From contig NZ_JAPJDO010000005.1 of NCBI RefSeq assembly GCF_026242045.1, forward strand, positions 186,001 through 250,000: a stretch of 64,000 nt of DNA, read 5' to 3'. Numbering within the stretch: the stretch's first letter is position 1; the number at the start of each line of letters is the position of its first letter. The stretch comes from Mycobacterium pinniadriaticum (lineage in GTDB: Bacteria > Actinomycetota > Actinomycetes > Mycobacteriales > Mycobacteriaceae). The translations under genes were made by a program, and so were the position numbers. Below are positions 1 through 13,415 of this stretch, in pieces. The notes under the pieces were generated by a model that was not told the origin of the DNA, did not search any database, and saw nothing but the letters and a program-made list of their open reading frames with translations.

Positions 1-1
1 T

Positions 2-1127
<1,126 letters not shown>

Positions 1128-1150
1128 GGAAAAGGACGAGAGGGCTTCAC

Positions 1151-1957
1151 ATGACACTTTTGCAAGGCAAACGAATCCTCGTCACGGGGATCATCACCGA
1201 CAGCTCGATCGCGTTCCACATCGCCAAGGTCGCGCAGGAGGCCGGCGCCGAACTGGTGCTCACCGGATTCGATCGGATGAAGCTGATCCAGCGGATCGCC
1301 GACCGGCTGCCCAACCCGGCACCTCTGATCGAACTCGACGTCCAGAACGAAAAGCATTTGGACACCCTGGCCGACCGGATCGCCGCCGAAATCGGCGAGG
1401 GCAACAAGCTCGACGGTGTGGTGCACTCCATCGGTTTCATGCCGCAGACCGGGATGGGCGTCAACCCCTTCTTCGACGCGCCGTACGAGGATGTCGCCAA
1501 GGGCATCCACATCTCGGCCTTCTCCTACGCCTCACTGGCCAAGGCCGTACTGCCCATCATGAACCCCGGTGGCGGCATCGTCGGTATGGACTTCGACCCC
1601 ACCCGCGCGATGCCGGCCTACAACTGGATGACCGTCGCCAAGAGTGCGCTGGAGTCGGTCAACCGGTTCGTCGCGCGCGAAGCGGGCAAGGTCGGCGTCC
1701 GGTCGAATCTCGTTGCCGCCGGCCCGATCCGAACCCTGGCGATGAGCGCGATCGTCGGCGGAGCGCTCGGCGAGGAGGCCGGTGCGCAGATGCAGCTGCT
1801 CGAAGAGGGCTGGGACCAGCGCGCGCCGCTGGGCTGGAATATGAAGGACCCGACGCCGGTCGCCAAGACCGTGTGCGCCCTGCTGTCGGACTGGCTACCG
1901 GCTACCACCGGCACCATCATCTTTGCCGACGGTGGCGCCAGCACGCAGTTGCTCTAG
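1151..1957 (+). CDS. inhA: Enoyl-ACP reductase InhA
   Basis: NADH-dependent trans-2-enoyl-ACP reductase, last step of the FAS-II cycle and target of activated isoniazid and ethionamide. 268 aa, one shorter at the N-terminus than M. tuberculosis InhA. Visible features: the modified Rossmann motif [13 protein letters not shown], the Ser94-equivalent in VVHSIGFMP (wild type), the catalytic Tyr/Lys in [13 protein letters not shown], and the substrate-loop region [12 protein letters not shown]. The start ATG 1151 gives [13 protein letters not shown], aligned with the known N-terminus. The longer frame reading back into fabG1 is a shadow. Sits between fabG1 and hemH, 9 bp before the latter, so the three genes are probably co-transcribed. 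Confidence 0.98.
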   Translation: MTLLQGKRILVTGIITDSSIAFHIAKVAQEAGAELVLTGFDRMKLIQRIADRLPNPAPLIELDVQNEKHLDTLADRIAAEIGEGNKLDGVVHSIGFMPQTGMGVNPFFDAPYEDVAKGIHISAFSYASLAKAVLPIMNPGGGIVGMDFDPTRAMPAYNWMTVAKSALESVNRFVAREAGKVGVRSNLVAAGPIRTLAMSAIVGGALGEEAGAQMQLLEEGWDQRAPLGWNMKDPTPVAKTVCALLSDWLPATTGTIIFADGGASTQLL

Positions 1958-1966
1958 AAGGACTTC

Positions 1967-3022
1967 GTGCCCACCTCGTTTGATGCGCTCCTGGTGCTCT
2001 CCTTCGGCGGGCCGGAGGGCCCCGACCAGGTGATGCCGTTCCTGGAGAACGTCACTCGCGGTCGCGGCATCCCACCGGAGCGGTTGGCGGCCGTCGCCGA
2101 GCATTACCTGCATTTCGGCGGGGTATCCCCGATCAACGGGATCAACCGCGCCCTGATCGACGAGATCCGCGCCGAGCTCGCCGACCGCGGCGAGCACCTA
2201 CCGGTCTACTTCGGCAACCGAAACTGGCATCCGCTCGTCGAAGACACCGTCGCCACAATGGCTTCCGACGGTGTGCGGCGCGCCGCGGTGTTCGCCACCT
2301 CGGCGTGGGGCGGCTACTCCGGCTGCGCGCAGTACCAGGAGGATATCGTCCGCGCCCGAGCCGCCGTCGGAGACGGTGCCCCCGAATTGGTGAAGCTGCG
2401 CCAGTTCTTCGACCATCCGTTGCTGGTGGCTATGTTTGCCGACGCCATCGCGGCCGCCGCCGCGGCCCTGCCGGAACCGTTGCGCGCTGACGCCAGGCTG
2501 GTTTTCACCGCCCATTCGATACCGGTGCGCGCCGCGGACCGGTGCGGACCTGGCCTGTACGCCCGCCAGGTTCGATACGCCGCAGGCCTGGTCGCCGCCG
2601 CGGCCGGCTACTCCGACTATGACGTGGTCTGGCAGTCCCGATCTGGTCCGCCTCAGGTTCCGTGGCTGGAACCCGATGTCGCAGAACATCTCTCGGCCCT
2701 AGCTGAATCGGGATGTGAGGCCGTGCTGGTTTGTCCGGTCGGGTTCGTCTCGGATCACATCGAGGTGGTGTGGGATCTGGACAACGAACTGCGTGAGCAG
2801 GCCGACCAACTCGGTATCGCGCTGGCCCGTGCGTCGACGCTCAACGCCCAGCGTCGCTTCGCCCAGTTGGTCCTCGACCTCCTCGACGCGGCGCGCGACG
2901 GTCGCGATCCCGCGAAGATGGTTGGTGCCCAGCCGGTTCCGGGTTACGGGTCGAGCGTCAACGGCCAGCTGTGCACCACCGAATGTGTGGTCAGTGCCAG
3001 GCCGAGTGCAGGATCGCGATGA
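1967..3022 (+). CDS. hemH: Ferrochelatase (coproporphyrin type)
   Basis: Inserts ferrous iron into the porphyrin in haem synthesis; actinobacterial enzymes of this family act on coproporphyrin III in the coproporphyrin-dependent route. 351 aa (M. tuberculosis HemZ/HemH 344). Family features seen: N-terminal [13 protein letters not shown], the catalytic-His segment VFTAHSIP, and [18 protein letters not shown]. Starts at GTG 1967, 9 bp after inhA, as in M. tuberculosis (Rv1485). The C-terminus carries extra Cys residues (LCTTECVV), which may be iron-sulfur ligands of the kind known in some actinobacterial ferrochelatases; only part of a Cys motif is visible by eye. Its 3' end overlaps the convergent downstream gene by 32 bp. 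Confidence 0.95.
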   Translation: MPTSFDALLVLSFGGPEGPDQVMPFLENVTRGRGIPPERLAAVAEHYLHFGGVSPINGINRALIDEIRAELADRGEHLPVYFGNRNWHPLVEDTVATMASDGVRRAAVFATSAWGGYSGCAQYQEDIVRARAAVGDGAPELVKLRQFFDHPLLVAMFADAIAAAAAALPEPLRADARLVFTAHSIPVRAADRCGPGLYARQVRYAAGLVAAAAGYSDYDVVWQSRSGPPQVPWLEPDVAEHLSALAESGCEAVLVCPVGFVSDHIEVVWDLDNELREQADQLGIALARASTLNAQRRFAQLVLDLLDAARDGRDPAKMVGAQPVPGYGSSVNGQLCTTECVVSARPSAGSR

Positions 3023-3851
3023 CCGCGGCGACCCGTGCCGAGCGCACGACCGACGCGAGCGGCCGTAACGCGTCGTTGGCGATCTGAGCCTCCGACGCGC
3101 TCTGTGTGCCGATCGGCATCAGTCCCGAGCTCACCGAGATGATCGCGTCCACGTGTGCGGCGTTTTCCAGTACCCGAAGCGCGCGGGTTGGGGCGTGATC
3201 GGGGGCGCGGTGGTGCCTGCCGGTTTCGAGCAGCTGCTCGACGAGCCCCCGTGGATCGTCGATACCGCCCGCGGCGCCGAGTTGCAGGGCGCCCAGCGCC
3301 TCGGCGGCCGACCGCACCGCCGAACGCAGGGTGTATTCGGCGTCGCCGAGGTCGGTGTGGTCGATGACCGGGCCGGTCGGAAGGGAATACACCGTCCACG
3401 ACAGCGCGTACAGCTCCGGCACCCGGTCGCCGTCGGGCAACTCGTCGTCGGCATCGTCGTATTCGAAGTCGGGAACCAGGCCGATGGTGTCCCCGGCGGG
3501 GCTGGTGACGATGATCGCCTCGCCCGAGGCCAGGGCGTCGCGCTGAAACTGGGTTCCGGCAGCCAGGCCGCGAACGTCGCCGGGAACCGGCAGCGCGACG
3601 CTGATCGCGGGGGGCCGGGCATCGTTCGATCGGCCGGCAACGGTCCGCAGCGTCTGCAGCAGCGACACCGCGCCCGCGTCGTCGACGTCCGGCCAGGGCA
3701 GGCCGGTGTGTCCGGCTGCCACGGCATCATAGGCGGTCACCGAATGCGTTGGCGCCCAGGTCGATAACGCGTCAAGGACGTCGTCGGGCGCGGCTTGGCC
3801 GGCGAGCCAGGCGTTGGCCCACACGGCCAGCGAAACACTTGGGCACCACAT
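2991..3851 (-). CDS. Conserved mycobacterial protein, Rv1486c-like
   Basis: 286 aa, matching in length, strand and position the conserved hypothetical Rv1486c (288 aa) downstream of hemH. No catalytic motif, signal peptide or clear membrane helix is evident. The middle is acidic ([19 protein letters not shown]). The C-terminal half contains helical Ala-rich segments ([16 protein letters not shown]). Function unknown. It overlaps the hemH 3' end by 32 bp tail to tail and is transcribed away from the NfeD gene. A possible -10 (TACACT) lies 9 nt upstream of the ATG on the complementary strand. Confidence 0.85.
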   Translation of the reverse strand: MWCPSVSLAVWANAWLAGQAAPDDVLDALSTWAPTHSVTAYDAVAAGHTGLPWPDVDDAGAVSLLQTLRTVAGRSNDARPPAISVALPVPGDVRGLAAGTQFQRDALASGEAIIVTSPAGDTIGLVPDFEYDDADDELPDGDRVPELYALSWTVYSLPTGPVIDHTDLGDAEYTLRSAVRSAAEALGALQLGAAGGIDDPRGLVEQLLETGRHHRAPDHAPTRALRVLENAAHVDAIISVSSGLMPIGTQSASEAQIANDALRPLASVVRSARVAAVIAILHSAWH

Positions 3852-3917
3852 GATGCACGCAGTGTAGTGGTTCCACCTCGAACCGGCTTTCTGCGACCGC
3901 CCCGCGGTTTGCCGCGA

Positions 3918-3923
3918 TATCCT
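3918..3923 (+). promoter_or_regulatory. -10 box TATCCT before the NfeD gene
   Basis: TATCCT fits the mycobacterial TANNNT -10 consensus and ends 6 nt before ATG 3930. That spacing would start the mRNA at or next to the start codon (leaderless). No Shine-Dalgarno sequence is seen. Confidence 0.5.
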
Positions 3924-3929
3924 GATCTC

Positions 3930-4364
3930 ATGCCCGCGGCGCTGATCTGGCTCGTGTTCGCGCTGGGCCTTGCCGGTGCCGAGGCACTGACCGGCGACAT
4001 GTTCCTGTTGATGCTGTCCGGCGGTGCGCTGGCCGCCGCCGGTTCCAGTTGGCTGCTGGACCTGCCGGTGTGGGCCGACGGGGCGGTATTCCTGGTGGTT
4101 TCGGTGCTGCTACTGGCGCTGGTGCGCCCGGCGCTGCGTCGCAAGTTCGCCGCGGGTAAGGGATTGCCCGAGCCGGTCAAAGCGCTGGAGGGCAAGAATG
4201 CGCTGGTGCTGGACCGGGTGTCCCAGCATGAAGGCCAGGTGAAACTCGACGGCGAAATCTGGACGGCTCGCCCCTACAACGACCACGATGTTTATGAGCC
4301 GGGCGACCACGTGACCGTCATGCACATCGATGGCGCCACCGCCGTCGTCTGGAAGAACGGCTAA
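3930..4364 (+). CDS. NfeD-like membrane protein (Rv1487-like)
   Basis: 144 aa, same length as Rv1487. Two to three N-terminal membrane segments (about residues 3-22, 26-45 and 48-67: [56 protein letters not shown]). These are followed by a soluble C-terminal domain of about 75 residues of the OB-fold NfeD type ([23 protein letters not shown]). NfeD proteins are paired with stomatin/SPFH proteins across bacteria, and here the SPFH gene follows 11 bp downstream. They are thought to organise membrane microdomains. The ATG at 3930 is preferred over the upstream ATG at 3795 because it begins directly at the first membrane helix and carries a well-placed -10 box. Confidence 0.88.
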   Translation: MPAALIWLVFALGLAGAEALTGDMFLLMLSGGALAAAGSSWLLDLPVWADGAVFLVVSVLLLALVRPALRRKFAAGKGLPEPVKALEGKNALVLDRVSQHEGQVKLDGEIWTARPYNDHDVYEPGDHVTVMHIDGATAVVWKNG

Positions 4365-4375
4365 GGAGAACAGTC

Positions 4376-5593
4376 ATGGACGGTGCCATCGCCGGTTTGG
4401 TCCTACTCGCGGTGCTGGTGATCTTCGCGATCATCGTCGTCGCCAAGTCGGTCGCCCTGATCCCACAGGCCGAGGCGGCCGTCATCGAAAGGCTGGGGCG
4501 CTACAGCAAGACCGTCTCCGGGCAGCTCACCCTGCTGATCCCGTTCATCGACAAGGTCCGTGCCCGGGTAGACCTGCGTGAGCGGGTGGTGTCCTTTCCG
4601 CCGCAACCGGTGATCACCGAGGACAACCTGACGGTCAACATCGACACGGTGGTGTACTTCCAGGTCACCAATCCGCAGGCCGCGGTCTATCAGATCAGCA
4701 ATTACATCGTCGGTGTGGAGCAGCTGACCACCACCACGCTGCGCAACGTGGTCGGCGGTATGACTCTCGAGCAGACCCTGACAAGTCGTGACCAGATCAA
4801 CGGGCAGCTGCGCGGTGTGCTCGATGAAGCCACCGGCCGCTGGGGACTTCGGGTAGCCCGGGTGGAGCTGCGCAGTATCGACCCGCCGCCGTCCATCCAG
4901 GACTCGATGGAAAAGCAGATGCGCGCCGACCGGGAGAAGCGCGCGATGATCCTCACCGCCGAAGGCAGCAGGGAGGCCTCGATCAAGCAGGCCGAAGGCC
5001 AGAAGCAGGCACAGATTCTGGCCGCCGAAGGCGCCAAGCAAGCGGCGATCCTGGCTGCCGAGGCGGACCGGCAATCCCGGATTCTGCGGGCCCAGGGCGA
5101 GCGTGCCGCCTCCTACCTGCAGGCCCAGGGTCAGGCGAAGGCCATCGAGAAGACCTTCGCCGCGATCAAGGCGGGCCGGCCGACGCCGGAGATGCTGGCG
5201 TATCAGTACCTGCAGACGCTGCCGCAGATGGCCAGAGGCGAGGCCAACAAGGTGTGGTTGGTACCCAGCGACTTCGGCTCGGCCCTGCAGGGATTCACCA
5301 AGCTGCTCGGCGCCCCGGGCGAGGACGGGGTGTTCCGGTACACACCGTCGCCCGTCGACGAAACGCCACCCAAAGCCGATGACGACGCCGATGAGGTTGC
5401 CGACTGGTTCGACACCAAGACCGACCCGGCGATCGCCGAGGCGGTGGCCGACGCACGCACATCGGTTGACGACCTTGCCCCGCCGGCCCAACCGAGCCTG
5501 GCGCCCAGGCGTGAATACCCGCCGTTGTCCGAGCAGCAGGCCCCGCCGTCGCAGTACGCCCCGGAGCCGCCCGGCGCCCACCGCGCCACCTAG
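4376..5593 (+). CDS. Stomatin/prohibitin-family (SPFH) membrane protein
   Basis: 405 aa (Rv1488 381 aa). An N-terminal membrane helix (residues 4-26) is followed by an SPFH band-7 domain (about 27-190; AEAAVIERLGRYSKTV, RELRERVV-type strands, DNLTVNIDTVVYFQV). Next is a long Ala/Gln/Glu-rich coiled coil (about 190-260) with repeated AEGxKQA/AILAAE heptads. The C-terminal tail is Pro/Asp-rich and probably disordered. Preceded by AAGGAG, 8 nt upstream of the ATG. Forms an operon with the NfeD gene, the standard NfeD-stomatin pair proposed to scaffold membrane domains and proteases. Its 3' end overlaps the convergent VTT-domain gene by 4 bp. Confidence 0.93.
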   Translation: MDGAIAGLVLLAVLVIFAIIVVAKSVALIPQAEAAVIERLGRYSKTVSGQLTLLIPFIDKVRARVDLRERVVSFPPQPVITEDNLTVNIDTVVYFQVTNPQAAVYQISNYIVGVEQLTTTTLRNVVGGMTLEQTLTSRDQINGQLRGVLDEATGRWGLRVARVELRSIDPPPSIQDSMEKQMRADREKRAMILTAEGSREASIKQAEGQKQAQILAAEGAKQAAILAAEADRQSRILRAQGERAASYLQAQGQAKAIEKTFAAIKAGRPTPEMLAYQYLQTLPQMARGEANKVWLVPSDFGSALQGFTKLLGAPGEDGVFRYTPSPVDETPPKADDDADEVADWFDTKTDPAIAEAVADARTSVDDLAPPAQPSLAPRREYPPLSEQQAPPSQYAPEPPGAHRAT

Positions 5594-6297
5594 CCGGTCC
5601 GGTGGTGCCGCCGGTGCACCCGCACCTCGTAGACCAGCCCGGCGACGCCCACGGCCGCGGTGCACACCGACACCAGCACCAGCAGCGGACTGATGTTGCC
5701 GGTGAGCGCGTCGCCGAGAAACACCACGGCGGAGGTGCCGGGTATCAGACCGGCCAGTGTCGCCCACAGGTAGGGCAGGACTCGGACGGCCGATGCTCCG
5801 GCGGCGTAGTTGAGCACCGAGAACGGCACGGCGGGAATCATCCGGAGCGAGAAGATCGCCTGCCAGCCGCGCGCCCGCAACCGGGCGTCGACCGACGCCA
5901 CCGCCGGATGGCTGATCAGCTTGCTGACCTGCCATCCCAGCGCCCGGACCAGCAGCAGCGCGATGAGTGCGCTCAGGGTGCTCGCGACCACGGCGATCGC
6001 CACGCCCAGGGCGGGGCCGAACAGCAGGCCGGCCGCCAGCGTGAACGCGGTGCGGGGGAATGGGAACACCGTGACCACGGTGTGTGCTCCGAGGAATGCC
6101 AGTGGGAACCAGGCTCCCAGTGATGTCGCCCAGTCCCGAAGCTGTACGGCGGTCGGTAGTGGCACCAGCAGCACGACTGCGACGAGAATCACACTGGCGA
6201 TCGCGGTGACGACGATGCGCGTCCGGGATACCTGGCGCGCTGTGGAGACCACCGCTGAGCTCACGCTGCGCAACGTGCTGCGGGTCTTCGACGTCAC
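5590..6297 (-). CDS. VTT/TVP38-family (DedA-like) membrane protein
   Basis: About 235 aa with five to six membrane segments. The central VTT (SNARE-associated) domain shows the family segments FPFPRTAFTLAAGLLFGP and GWQAIFSLRMIPAVPFSVLNYAAG. Positionally equals Rv1491c (252 aa). VTT/DedA proteins are linked to lipid scrambling and membrane homeostasis; a substrate cannot be assigned here. I chose GTG 6297 because TAATCT (6306-6311, complementary strand) sits 8 nt upstream, typical of a leaderless start; a GTG at 6369 would add 24 residues. The C-terminus is basic (HRRHHRTG). Divergent from mutA. Confidence 0.85.
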   Translation of the reverse strand: MTSKTRSTLRSVSSAVVSTARQVSRTRIVVTAIASVILVAVVLLVPLPTAVQLRDWATSLGAWFPLAFLGAHTVVTVFPFPRTAFTLAAGLLFGPALGVAIAVVASTLSALIALLLVRALGWQVSKLISHPAVASVDARLRARGWQAIFSLRMIPAVPFSVLNYAAGASAVRVLPYLWATLAGLIPGTSAVVFLGDALTGNISPLLVLVSVCTAAVGVAGLVYEVRVHRRHHRTG

Positions 6298-6464
6298 GTT
6301 TAGCAAGATTACGGGCAGGTTGTGACGCTCCCCGGGACGAGAGGCGAATTCCGGGGTCGGCGCGCGCACTCGGCGACGTCAGGCCCGAGGCCATCATTTA
6401 GCCTGATGGTTTGATGGCGTTTCCGGTTGAGGGCGCCCGCAAGCTGTGACAACAGGAGTTGCCG

Positions 6465-8335
6465 GTGTCGGTGGAGATGGAGACAGGCCGCGCCCGCTGG
6501 CGCACCGCGGTGGCCGGCGTGCTGGCCAAGAGCAGCCGGCGCGATCCGGCGGATCTGCCCGCCGAGCCTGAGACGCTGCTGGATTCGCCCACCTATGAGG
6601 GCTTTCCGATTCGGCCGCTCTACACCTCGCTGGACGAACTTCCGGAAGCGCCGCTGCCAGGCAGTTGGCCGTTTGTCCGTGGTGCCGATGCGCACCGCGA
6701 TGTCGTTTCGGGCTGGAAGGTTGCCGAGGTGTTCGGCGCCGCCGACGTCACCGGCGACGGCAACGACGCGGTGCTGGGAGCCCTCGCCGACGGGGTCAGC
6801 GCGCTGGTGCTGCGCGTCGGGGACGGCGGCGTGGCCCCCGCCGATCTGGACCGGCTGTTGGAGGGGGTCTACCTGGAACTCGCGCCGGTGATCATCGACG
6901 CCGGGGCGCAGTTCGGTGCCGCCTCCGAAGCGGTGCTGGCACTGGTGGCCGGCGCCGGTGACGCCCAGCGCGCGACATCGGCGGGCAGGAGCGAAGCGAC
7001 CCGGGGAACTCCGGGACTGTCCATCGACCTGGGCGCCGACCCACTCACCGCTCCGCTCAGTGGCCGCAGCGCCCCAACGGTCGAGGAGGTGGCGCAGGTC
7101 GCCGCGACCGTGGCCGGACGCGGCGGGGTGCGTGCCATCACCATCGACGGGCCGGCGTTCCACAACCGCGGCGCGAATGCGGCGTGGGAGCTCGCCGGTG
7201 TGCTGGGCGCGGCCGTCGAGTATGTGCGGGATCTGGTCGACAACGGCATTGGGGTCGCCGACGCGGTGCGCCAGATCAGCTTTCGCCTGGTGGCCGATGA
7301 CGACCAGTTCATGGCGATCGCCAAATTCCGTGCGGTCCGTCAACTGTGGGCCAGGGTTGCCGACGTGCTCGGCGAGCCCGACAGCGCGGCGGCAACGGTG
7401 CACGCGGTCACCTCGCTGCCGATGATGACCCAGCGCGATCCGTGGGTGAACATGCTTCGTACCACGCTGGCCGTGTTCGGCGCCGGCGTCGGCGGAGCGG
7501 ACACGGTGGCGGTGCTGCCGTTCGACGTGGCGATCCCGAGTGGGTTCCCCGGGATCAGTGCGGGCTTCGCCCGCCGTATCGCCCGAAACACCCAGCTGTT
7601 GCTGCTCGAGGAGTCGCACGTGGGGCGGGTGCTGGACCCAGGGGGCGGCTCGTGGTATGTCGAGGATCTCACCGAAAGCCTTGCCGCCCAGGCGTGGTCG
7701 CACTTCCAGGACATCGAGTCCCGGGGCGGCTTCGTGGCGGCGCGCGATCACGTGGCCGAACAGATCGAGCAGGTGCGGGCGCGTCGCGCCGACGACATCG
7801 CCCACAGACGGACACCGGTGACGGGAATCAATGAATTCCCGAACCTGTCCGAACCGCCGTTGCCCCATTACGATTCGTCGGACACGGTGCGCCCCTACGC
7901 CGCCGGCTTCGAAGCCCTCCGAGACCGCTCCGACGCTCATCTCCAACGCACCGGTTCACGGCCCCTCGTGCTGCTGTTGCCGCTGGGTCCGCTGGCCGAG
8001 AACAACATCCGGGCCACGTTCGCGGCCAACCTGCTCGCCTCCGGCGGGATCGAAACGGTCAACCCAGGCACCGTCGACGCCGCCGGGACGGCCGCCGCGG
8101 TCGCCGAGGCCGGCGCATCGGTGGCGGTGATCTGCGGCACCGACGCCCGCTACGGCACCGATGCCGCCGATGTGGTGGCGGCCGCCCGTGCGGCCGGACT
8201 GGACCAAATCCTGCTCGCCGGCCCGGAGAAGGCGGTCTCCGACATTCCTGCCGCCGCTCGTCCCGACGGTTACCTGACCGCCAAAATCGATGCGGTCGAA
8301 GCGCTTTCGTCCCTGCTCACCCGATTGGGGGCCTG

Positions 8336-8336
<1 letters not shown>
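6465..8336 (+). CDS. mutA: Methylmalonyl-CoA mutase small (beta) subunit
   Basis: Non-catalytic subunit of the B12-dependent mutase that interconverts succinyl-CoA and (R)-methylmalonyl-CoA, 623 aa (M. tuberculosis MutA 615). Mutase TIM-barrel region about 40-430, with the conserved [18 protein letters not shown] and [10 protein letters not shown] segments. A degenerate B12-binding-like domain sits at the C-terminus and lacks the DxHxxG cobalamin ligand present in MutB. AGGAG at 6454-6458 is well placed for GTG 6465; the TTG at 6459 would be too close. The stop overlaps the mutB start (TGATG). Residues about 173-186 ([15 protein letters not shown]) look like a repeat-derived insertion; see findings. 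Confidence 0.96.
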
Positions 8337-10602
<2,266 letters not shown>

Positions 10603-10603
<1 letters not shown>

Positions 10604-11586
10604 TGCCTCCCGACGTGGCAGCACTGGCCGAGGCGATCCGCAGTGGTGATCGTGCGGCGCTGTCGCGGGCGATCACCCTGGTCGAGTCGACCCGCGCCGA
10701 CCACCGCGATCAGGCGCAACGCCTGCTGCTGGAGCTGATGCCGGATGCGGGCAACGCCCTGCACGTCGGCATCACCGGCGTGCCGGGGGTGGGGAAGTCG
10801 ACCACCATCGAGGCGCTCGGGATGTACCTCATCGAGCAGGGCCACCGGGTCGCGGTGCTGGCGGTCGATCCCTCGTCGACGCGCACCGGTGGCTCGATCC
10901 TGGGGGACAAGACCCGGATGGCGAAGCTTGCCGTACACCCGGATGCGTACATCCGTCCATCGCCGACATCGGGGACACTCGGTGGGGTGGCAAAGGCGAC
11001 TCGGGAGACGATCGTGCTCGCCGAGGCCGCCGGATTCGACGTGATCCTGGTGGAAACCGTCGGGGTCGGGCAGTCCGAGGTGACGGTCGCCAACATGGTG
11101 GACACCTTCGTATTCCTCACCCTGGCCCGCACCGGTGACCAGCTTCAGGGCATCAAGAAAGGGGTGCTGGAGCTCGCGGACATTATCGTGGTCAACAAGG
11201 CCGACGGTTCGCACGCCACCGAGGCGAAGGCATGCGCACGCGAATTGGCGGCGGCGATCAGACTGATCCACCCTCACGAAACGCTTTGGCGCCCACCGGT
11301 TTTGACAATGAGTGCGATCGAAGGTATGGGGCTGCGGGAACTGTGGGAGACGATCCTGCGCCATCGCGATGTGTTGACCAAGGCAGGCGAGTTCGACGCG
11401 CGCCGGCGCGCCCAGCAGGTGGACTGGACTTGGTCGATGGTGCGCGATGCCGTCCTCGACCGGGTGCTGAACCACCCGGTCGTCCGGGCCCAGCGACCGG
11501 AGATCGAACGCCAGGTTCGCGACGGCGAGCTCACGCCCGCGCTGGCGGCCCAGCGAATCCTCGATGCGACCGAACAGTCAATGTGA
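10603..11586 (+). CDS. meaB: MeaB/ArgK-type G-protein chaperone of methylmalonyl-CoA mutase
   Basis: 327 aa GTPase that loads and protects adenosylcobalamin in MutAB. P-loop GVPGVGKSTTIEALG near residue 58, switch/metal motifs DPSSTRTGGSILGDKTRM and ETVGVGQSEV, and the base-specificity motif VVNKADG. Orthologue of Rv1496. The family was once annotated as an arginine/ornithine transport ATPase (ArgK), which is not supported by this context. It overlaps mutB directly; in M. tuberculosis the mazEF4 toxin-antitoxin genes lie between these two, and they are absent here. Confidence 0.96.
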
Positions 11587-11646
11587 CGGTCCGCGTGTCA
11601 AGTTAACATTTTGGCAACAATTTGCTGCAGATGTGCTTAGGCCGAT

Positions 11647-11652
11647 TAAATT
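11647..11652 (+). promoter_or_regulatory. -10 box TAAATT before lipL
   Basis: TAAATT (TANNNT consensus) ends 7 nt before GTG 11660, predicting a leaderless mRNA. The 73-bp meaB-lipL gap is noticeably AT-rich, as expected for a promoter. Confidence 0.5.
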
Positions 11653-11659
11653 CCTCTGT

Positions 11660-12925
11660 GTGACTCAGGCGCGTGAACGCGACACCCTGCCCCACGGGCT
11701 GCAGGGTGCCGCCGACCCGAACTTCGCCTGCGCGCTGCGGAACTTCGCCGCGATGTTCGGCCATCCGCGCTTCGGCGGCGGAGCGCTGGCGGTCTACCTC
11801 GACGGGCAGCCCGTCGTCGACGTGTGGACCGGCTGGTCGGATCGTCGCGGGCGGCAGCGCTGGTCGGCCGACACCGGAGCCATGGTGTTCTCGGCGACCA
11901 AGGGCGTGGCCTCGACCGTCATCCACCGGCTCGTCGACCGTGGCCTGATCGACTACGACGCCCCGGTCGCCGAATACTGGCCGGAGTTCGGCGCCAGCGG
12001 CAAGGCGGACATCACCGTTCGCGATGTGATGCACCACCGTGCCGGGCTGGCGCATCTGCGCGGAGTTCGACGACGCGACCTGCTCGACCACTACGTCATG
12101 GAGGAACGGATCGCCGCGGCACCGGTCGGCCGATACTTCGGCAAGCCTGCCTACCACGCGCTCACCTACGGCTGGCTGCTCTCCGGGCTGGCCCGTGCGG
12201 TCACCGGAAGGGGGATGCGCGAGCTGATCCGCACCGAGGTGGCCGAGCCGCTCGATACCGACGGGATTCACCTGGGGCGGCCGCCGGCGGGCGCGCCGAC
12301 GCGGGCAGCCAGCATCATCGGCCCGCAGCTCAACATCCCCAACCCGATCTTCAACGCCGTCGCCCCCCGGATCGCGGCACTTGAGATGTCGGCGATCTTC
12401 GGCTCGATGTACTTCCCCGGCATGCGGTCGACGGTCCAAGGCGCGATGCCGCTGCTCGACAGCGAGTTGCCCTCGGCCAACGGCATCGCCACTGCGCGCG
12501 GTCTGGCCCGCATGTACGGCGCTATCGCCAACGGGGGTGAGATCGACGGCCGGCGTTACCTGTCGTCGGCGCTGGTCGCCGGTCTGACCGGTCGGCGAAA
12601 CCTGACCCCGGACCGCAACCTGATCCTGCCGCTGGGCTTCCATCTCGGCTATCACTCGCTGCCGATACCCGGCGTGCTGCCGGGCTTCGGTCATGTAGGG
12701 CTGGGTGGTTCGCTGGGCTGGGCGATCCCCGAGTCCGGCCTGTCGTTCAGCTTCGTTCACAATCGCTTGCTGACGCCATTCGTGGTTATCGACCAGGCCG
12801 GTTTCGTCGCCACCGCGGCGCTCATCCGGCGCGGTGCCGCGGCGGCTCGCCGGCACGGCTTCGAACCCGTCGAGGAGTTCGGCGCGTCATTCGGGCCGAC
12901 GTCCTCGGGGGTTGTCGCTGGCTGA
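11660..12925 (+). CDS. lipL: Serine esterase/beta-lactamase-fold hydrolase (LipL-like)
   Basis: 421 aa member of the class C beta-lactamase/EstB family, the orthologue of Rv1497 (LipL) by position and length. The nucleophile motif SxxK is SATK in MVFSATKGVAS; the second motif is the Tyr of YGWLLSGLARAVTG; the C-terminal HVGLGGSLGWAIP replaces the KTG-like box. No signal peptide is seen at the chosen start, so the protein is probably cytosolic or wall-associated by another route. GTG 11660 was chosen because of the -10 box 7 nt upstream; a start at 11564 would lie inside meaB. Confidence 0.9.
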   Translation: MTQARERDTLPHGLQGAADPNFACALRNFAAMFGHPRFGGGALAVYLDGQPVVDVWTGWSDRRGRQRWSADTGAMVFSATKGVASTVIHRLVDRGLIDYDAPVAEYWPEFGASGKADITVRDVMHHRAGLAHLRGVRRRDLLDHYVMEERIAAAPVGRYFGKPAYHALTYGWLLSGLARAVTGRGMRELIRTEVAEPLDTDGIHLGRPPAGAPTRAASIIGPQLNIPNPIFNAVAPRIAALEMSAIFGSMYFPGMRSTVQGAMPLLDSELPSANGIATARGLARMYGAIANGGEIDGRRYLSSALVAGLTGRRNLTPDRNLILPLGFHLGYHSLPIPGVLPGFGHVGLGGSLGWAIPESGLSFSFVHNRLLTPFVVIDQAGFVATAALIRRGAAAARRHGFEPVEEFGASFGPTSSGVVAG

Positions 12926-13089
12926 TCGGGCACCTGACCGCCCCCGTCAGCACGTTGCTGATGTGCCCACTTTGGCGGCATGTTGCCTGGTCGCAGACTT
13001 CGATGCGGTGGTCGCTGACCTCACCAGATGCCTGTCTGAACCCCCTCCAGCAAACTTTCACAGGTACTTCACAAGGCCTGGCTAAAGGG

Positions 13090-13103
13090 GTGACAAATGT
13101 CAC
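13090..13103. promoter_or_regulatory. Inverted repeat GTGAC-AAAT-GTCAC
   Basis: A perfect 5-bp-arm palindrome with a 4-nt centre (GTGACAAATGTCAC). It is the size and shape of a homodimeric regulator site. No regulator can be assigned from sequence alone. It lies 850 bp upstream of the PKS start and 165 bp after lipL. Confidence 0.35.
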
Positions 13104-13389
13104 GGAGCGCCGCATGAACCATCTCGAAGTTCGCTTTCATGCAAAAGTTCGCCAATGGTCCGCAAATAGCCGGTCATTTATCCTGTTGCGTTTGCTGACC
13201 CGCTCAGGCAAATACCGGGGAACCGGTAATCGACCGCTTCATGCTCCCAGGAATGTGGTAGGCCTCACGGTTGGGAGATTCCCGATCTTGAAATCTCAGG
13301 CTACTCTCAGGTTAATAGCCATATCCTGTGCCTGTCGTGGATAATCACAGGTCAAAGGGTTTTCAGAACCTGAGCCAAGGTTGCGGAAT

Positions 13390-13415
13390 CTCTCAGGATG
13401 GTCCGACCATGAGAG
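13390..13415. promoter_or_regulatory. Inverted repeat centred on ATGGTC-C-GACCAT
   Basis: A 13-bp perfect palindrome (ATGGTCCGACCAT), flanked by CTCTC on the left (after an AGG bulge) and GAGAG on the right. It could be an operator or, if transcribed, a hairpin. It is followed within 10 bp by a second palindrome, GCCGGCGCCGGC. The position about 530 bp upstream of the PKS start suggests a role in that promoter region; function not shown. Confidence 0.4.

Noticed and set aside
4403..6397. 664-codon minus-strand frame over the stomatin gene and beyond
   Set aside because: Shadow of the SPFH and VTT genes; composition is Arg/Gly-rich without domain features.
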